Assembly (NCBI GenBank): GCA_045637775.1
Contig: JAZUAC010000047.1
Location: 1-7,899 of the forward strand
Source: UMGS172 sp045637775
Lineage (GTDB): Bacteria; Bacillota; Clostridia; Oscillospirales; Acutalibacteraceae
DNA length: 7,899 nucleotides
Reading direction: 5' to 3'
This document shows positions 6,312 through 7,899 of this stretch, in pieces. The notes beneath the pieces are model-generated. The model saw only the letters and a list, made by a program, of their open reading frames with translations. It was not told the origin of the DNA and ran no database searches. Numbering within the stretch: position 1 is the stretch's first letter; the number at the start of each line of letters is the position of its first letter. The translations under genes were made by a program, and so were the position numbers.

Positions 6312-6433
6312 GGCTGATTAACCTTTTGGGAATCCCAATTACTATTCAAAACCCGTAGGGGCGAACTGCGTTCGCCCGCGGGCGTTCAAAGAACGCCCCT
6401 ACGGCTCAAATAATACTTAAAGGTTAAACAGCC
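6312..6433. repeat. MITE-like palindromic element with GC-rich hairpin core
   Basis: The ends GGCTGATTAACCTTT (6312-6326) and AAAGGTTAAACAGCC (6419-6433) are inverted copies with one mismatch over 15 bases. The core (6353-6404) is bounded by CCGTAGGGGCG and CGCCCCTACGG, an 11-base perfect stem. It encloses two perfect 8-base hairpins, 6359-6377 (GGGCGAAC/GTTCGCCC) and 6380-6398 (GGGCGTTC/GAACGCCC), so it can fold as one long stem with two lobes. A small palindrome TTGGGAATCCCAA is at 6326-6338. It has no coding capacity and fills the gap between the nadE stop and the OPT promoter. It may also end nadE transcripts: on the minus strand the core is followed by GGGTTTTG. The core resembles repeats I have seen in Clostridia. 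Movement as a MITE is inference. Confidence 0.6.
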
Positions 6434-6443
6434 TCTATATAAA

Positions 6444-7175
6444 TCAGATATTCGGTTTGAATGTCGGCATAAGCTGTAATTTAAATAAATTCGCCTTATG
6501 CTTGCGGTCGATAAGTTCTTTCTTTTCAAGGTCATCGATAATTCCCTCTCGGATATAACGGTCAAGCTCTGCATATGTGAAACCGAGATTATCCTCGTCA
6601 GTCTTGCCGCAAAGTCCGTCGATGGGAACCTTGTCGACCAAAACATCAGGCAAACCTAACTCGCGACCGATAGCCTTAACCTCCTGCACTGTGAGGTTGG
6701 CCATAGGGCTGAAATCACCTGCCGCATCGCCGTAACGGGTGGAATATCCAACCCAATCCTCCGACAGATTACAGGTGTTGACCACACGACCGTTAAAGCA
6801 CTGCGAAACAGCGTAAACGGTGGCCATTCTGATTCTGGGTGGCAAATTAACCTTGCCTTGTTGCGACAGTTCAAAAGGCACACTACCCGTCAAACCATCA
6901 ACGGCATCTTTTATATTTATCACATAATGCTTGATACCAAGGTGGTTTACAAGCAACTCGGCCATATCAATATCATGCTGAACACCGCAGGGCATCAAAA
7001 CGCCGATAACCCTGTCCTTACCCAAAGCCTCAACACACAAAGCGGCGGCAACCGAAGAATCCTTACCACCCGAAATACCTAAAACCGCATTGCAATCGGG
7101 ACCATTGTTGCGGAAAAATTCTCTAATCCATTCAACACATTCATTCTTTACTTTTTTAGCATCAAAACTGTACAT
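6444..7175 (-). CDS. nadE: NH3-dependent NAD(+) synthetase
   Basis: This 243-residue cytoplasmic enzyme has the usual length of the stand-alone, ammonia-using NadE. It converts nicotinate adenine dinucleotide plus ATP to NAD through an adenylated intermediate, the last step of NAD synthesis and salvage. The ATP-pyrophosphatase P-loop SGGKDSS is at 35-41. Other family blocks are NLPPRIRMATVYAVSQ (110-125), NTCNLSEDWVGYSTRYGD (133-150), the DFSPMANLT region (154-162), KTDEDNLGFTYAELD (191-205) and RKHKANLF (224-231). No glutaminase domain is attached, so ammonia should be the nitrogen donor. The ATG start at 7175 has TGAGG upstream, which overlaps the stop codon of the nicotinamidase-like gene; 9 bases separate stop and start, so the two are co-transcribed. 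The element at 6312-6433 lies 10 bases past its end. Confidence 0.95.
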   Translation of the reverse strand: MYSFDAKKVKNECVEWIREFFRNNGPDCNAVLGISGGKDSSVAAALCVEALGKDRVIGVLMPCGVQHDIDMAELLVNHLGIKHYVINIKDAVDGLTGSVPFELSQQGKVNLPPRIRMATVYAVSQCFNGRVVNTCNLSEDWVGYSTRYGDAAGDFSPMANLTVQEVKAIGRELGLPDVLVDKVPIDGLCGKTDEDNLGFTYAELDRYIREGIIDDLEKKELIDRKHKANLFKLQLMPTFKPNI

Positions 7176-7184
7176 AAAAGAACC

Positions 7185-7709
7185 TCACTTCACATTTATC
7201 TGACACATTTTCATGGTGGTCAATGCCGCATTGTGGCTATCAACCGTAACACCCGCACAACAAGAAGAATCGACCGAAATTTCACTTTCCAAAAAGTTAG
7301 CCTTCAAAAGCAAAGCGTTTGAAACAACGCAAATATCGGTACAAAGACCAATAAGCTCAATCGAAAACGGCTCGTCCCCTGCCTTTTGCTTTATAATATC
7401 GGGCAGTTTTACCGAGCCGAATGTCGGCTTTTCAACCTCGGTGTAGCTCTTGTTATTTAAAGCTTTCTGAACATCTTTGTCAAGCACCCAACCGTCGGTG
7501 CCCTTTATGCAGTGTGGCACAGGCAGATTTTTACCCTCGGATGTTTCCATGTAATTTTCAAAATGCGTGTCATAAGTGACGATTATCTCACCGTCAAAGG
7601 AATTTATCTTGTCAACCACATTCGGCACAATAGCCACCGCTTCGGCTGAACCCAAAGCGCCATCAACAAAATCCTTTTGCATATCAACAACAATCAAAAA
7701 TTTCTTCAC
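7185..7709 (-). CDS. pncA: Nicotinamidase-like cysteine hydrolase (isochorismatase fold)
   Basis: A 174-residue protein of the isochorismatase-like hydrolase superfamily, best matching nicotinamidase, which deamidates nicotinamide to nicotinate. The catalytic triad is visible as Asp9 (VVDMQKDF), Lys94 (EKPTFGS) and Cys127 (GLCTDICVVSNAL). Likely metal ligands are Asp47 and His49 (YDTH) and His66 (PHCIKGTDG). The C-terminal CAGVTVDSHNAAL block is also typical. It precedes nadE in one operon, which suits NAD salvage and supports nicotinamide as substrate. Two starts are possible. I choose GTG at 7709 because GGTGG lies 5 bases upstream and it gives the family-like MKKFLIVVD. The ATG at 7727 adds six residues and has no ribosome binding site on its short leader. 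Other superfamily amidases cannot be excluded. Confidence 0.87.
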   Translation of the reverse strand: MKKFLIVVDMQKDFVDGALGSAEAVAIVPNVVDKINSFDGEIIVTYDTHFENYMETSEGKNLPVPHCIKGTDGWVLDKDVQKALNNKSYTEVEKPTFGSVKLPDIIKQKAGDEPFSIELIGLCTDICVVSNALLLKANFLESEISVDSSCCAGVTVDSHNAALTTMKMCQINVK

Positions 7710-7714
7710 CTTTA

Positions 7715-7719
7715 CCACC
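7715..7719 (-). promoter_or_regulatory. Ribosome binding site favouring a GTG start
   Basis: GGTGG on the minus strand, 5 bases before GTG at 7709. It differs from GGAGG by one base. If the ATG at 7727 were used, this site would lie inside the coding region and no Shine-Dalgarno site would be available. Confidence 0.5.
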
Positions 7720-7747
7720 CACCGCATTTTTATTATATCACATTGAT

Positions 7748-7775
7748 ATTATACCAAAATTTTAGTTAAGTTCAA
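7748..7775 (-). promoter_or_regulatory. Promoter of the nicotinamidase-nadE operon
   Basis: On the minus strand, TTGAAC (7770-7775), a 16-base spacer and TATAAT (7748-7753) preceded by TGG. The start would be near 7741, giving about 32 bases to the GTG start but only 14 to the upstream ATG. A second TATAAT at 7732-7737 lacks a good -35. Confidence 0.65.
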
Positions 7776-7792
7776 GATGAATTTTAAAGTAC

Positions 7793-7806
7793 CGGTATAA
7801 ATACCG
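7793..7806. promoter_or_regulatory. Small palindrome upstream of the NAD operon promoter
   Basis: CGGTAT (7793-7798) and ATACCG (7801-7806) form an inverted repeat with a 2-base gap, 17 bases upstream of the -35. Its size and place fit a regulator half-site pair, but it is short and I do not recognise it as a known NAD-regulator box. Confidence 0.25.
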
Positions 7807-7818
7807 CTGCATAGCCCT

Positions 7819-7849
7819 AAAAAAACAAAGGAAGGCATAAATGCCTTCC
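7819..7849 (-). terminator. Intrinsic terminator of a minus-strand gene beyond the right edge
   Basis: GGAAGGCA/TGCCTTCC pair perfectly (7830-7849, 4-base loop). On the minus strand the stem is followed by TTTGTTTTTTT (7829-7819), a textbook U-tract. The gene it ends must lie to the right of the window, transcribed leftward, and it isolates the NAD operon from that unit. Confidence 0.8.
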
Positions 7850-7862
7850 CTGTAACGTCTTT

Positions 7863-7899
7863 GTAGGGGACGGGTTTCCCGTCCCGCGGGAGGCGAAGC
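7863..7899. repeat. Partial second copy of the GTAGGGG...CCCGCGGG repeat
   Basis: GTAGGGG at 7863-7869 and CCCGCGGG at 7883-7890 match, in the same order and spacing, the core of the element at 6312-6433 (6355-6361 and 6375-6382). The enclosed hairpin keeps its shape but not its sequence: GGGACGGG/CCCGTCCC around TTT, against GGGCGAAC/GTTCGCCC around TGC. The copy is cut by the window edge. The bases to its left do not match the outer TTAACCTTT arm. Confidence 0.6.

Noticed and set aside
6353..6404. tRNA or small RNA gene
   Set aside because: The fold is GC-rich, but it has no tRNA anticodon arm or T-loop, and its core recurs as a repeat at the right edge.
6312..7899. CRISPR array
   Set aside because: Only two related repeat cores are seen, about 1.5 kb apart with genes between them, so there is no regular repeat-spacer pattern.

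Overview
The window looks like chromosomal DNA of a low-to-moderate GC Bacillota, most likely class Clostridia (gut Oscillospirales/Ruminococcaceae-like). This rests on strong GGAGG ribosome binding sites, TTGACA/TATAAT promoters with 17-base spacers, GTG and TTG starts, a clostridial-type rRNA leader, and gene types common in such genomes. The assignment is inference; no 16S or marker gene lies inside the window.

Layout. Bases 1-326 hold no protein gene. On the minus strand they carry the promoter and leader of an rRNA operon whose first rRNA lies just beyond the left edge, with phased A-tracts upstream of the promoter. A minus-strand lipoprotein gene of the endonuclease/exonuclease/phosphatase (EEP) superfamily follows (327-1337). 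It is divergent from a plus-strand metA (1524-2438), a homoserine O-acyltransferase with the residue that marks acetyl-CoA use. metA converges on a minus-strand GH28-like beta-helix glycosidase (2521-3783), with a bidirectional terminator between them. Upstream of GH28 is a two-gene minus-strand operon: an OPT-family peptide transporter (4287-6203) followed, two bases after its stop, by a small stand-alone PqqD-fold protein (3901-4284). Further right a second minus-strand operon encodes a nicotinamidase-like hydrolase (7185-7709) and ammonia-dependent NAD synthetase (6444-7175), two steps of NAD salvage. A terminator and a partial repeat at the right edge show that another minus-strand unit lies beyond.

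Nearly every transcription unit has a visible promoter and most have a terminator, so the units can be drawn with fair confidence. The least explained parts are the transporter/PqqD pair, which has no radical SAM or RiPP gene here; a 122-base inverted-repeat element between the nadE and OPT units, whose GC-rich core recurs at the right edge; a GH28 protein lacking the usual catalytic His and RIK motif; and the phased A-tracts beside the rRNA promoter.
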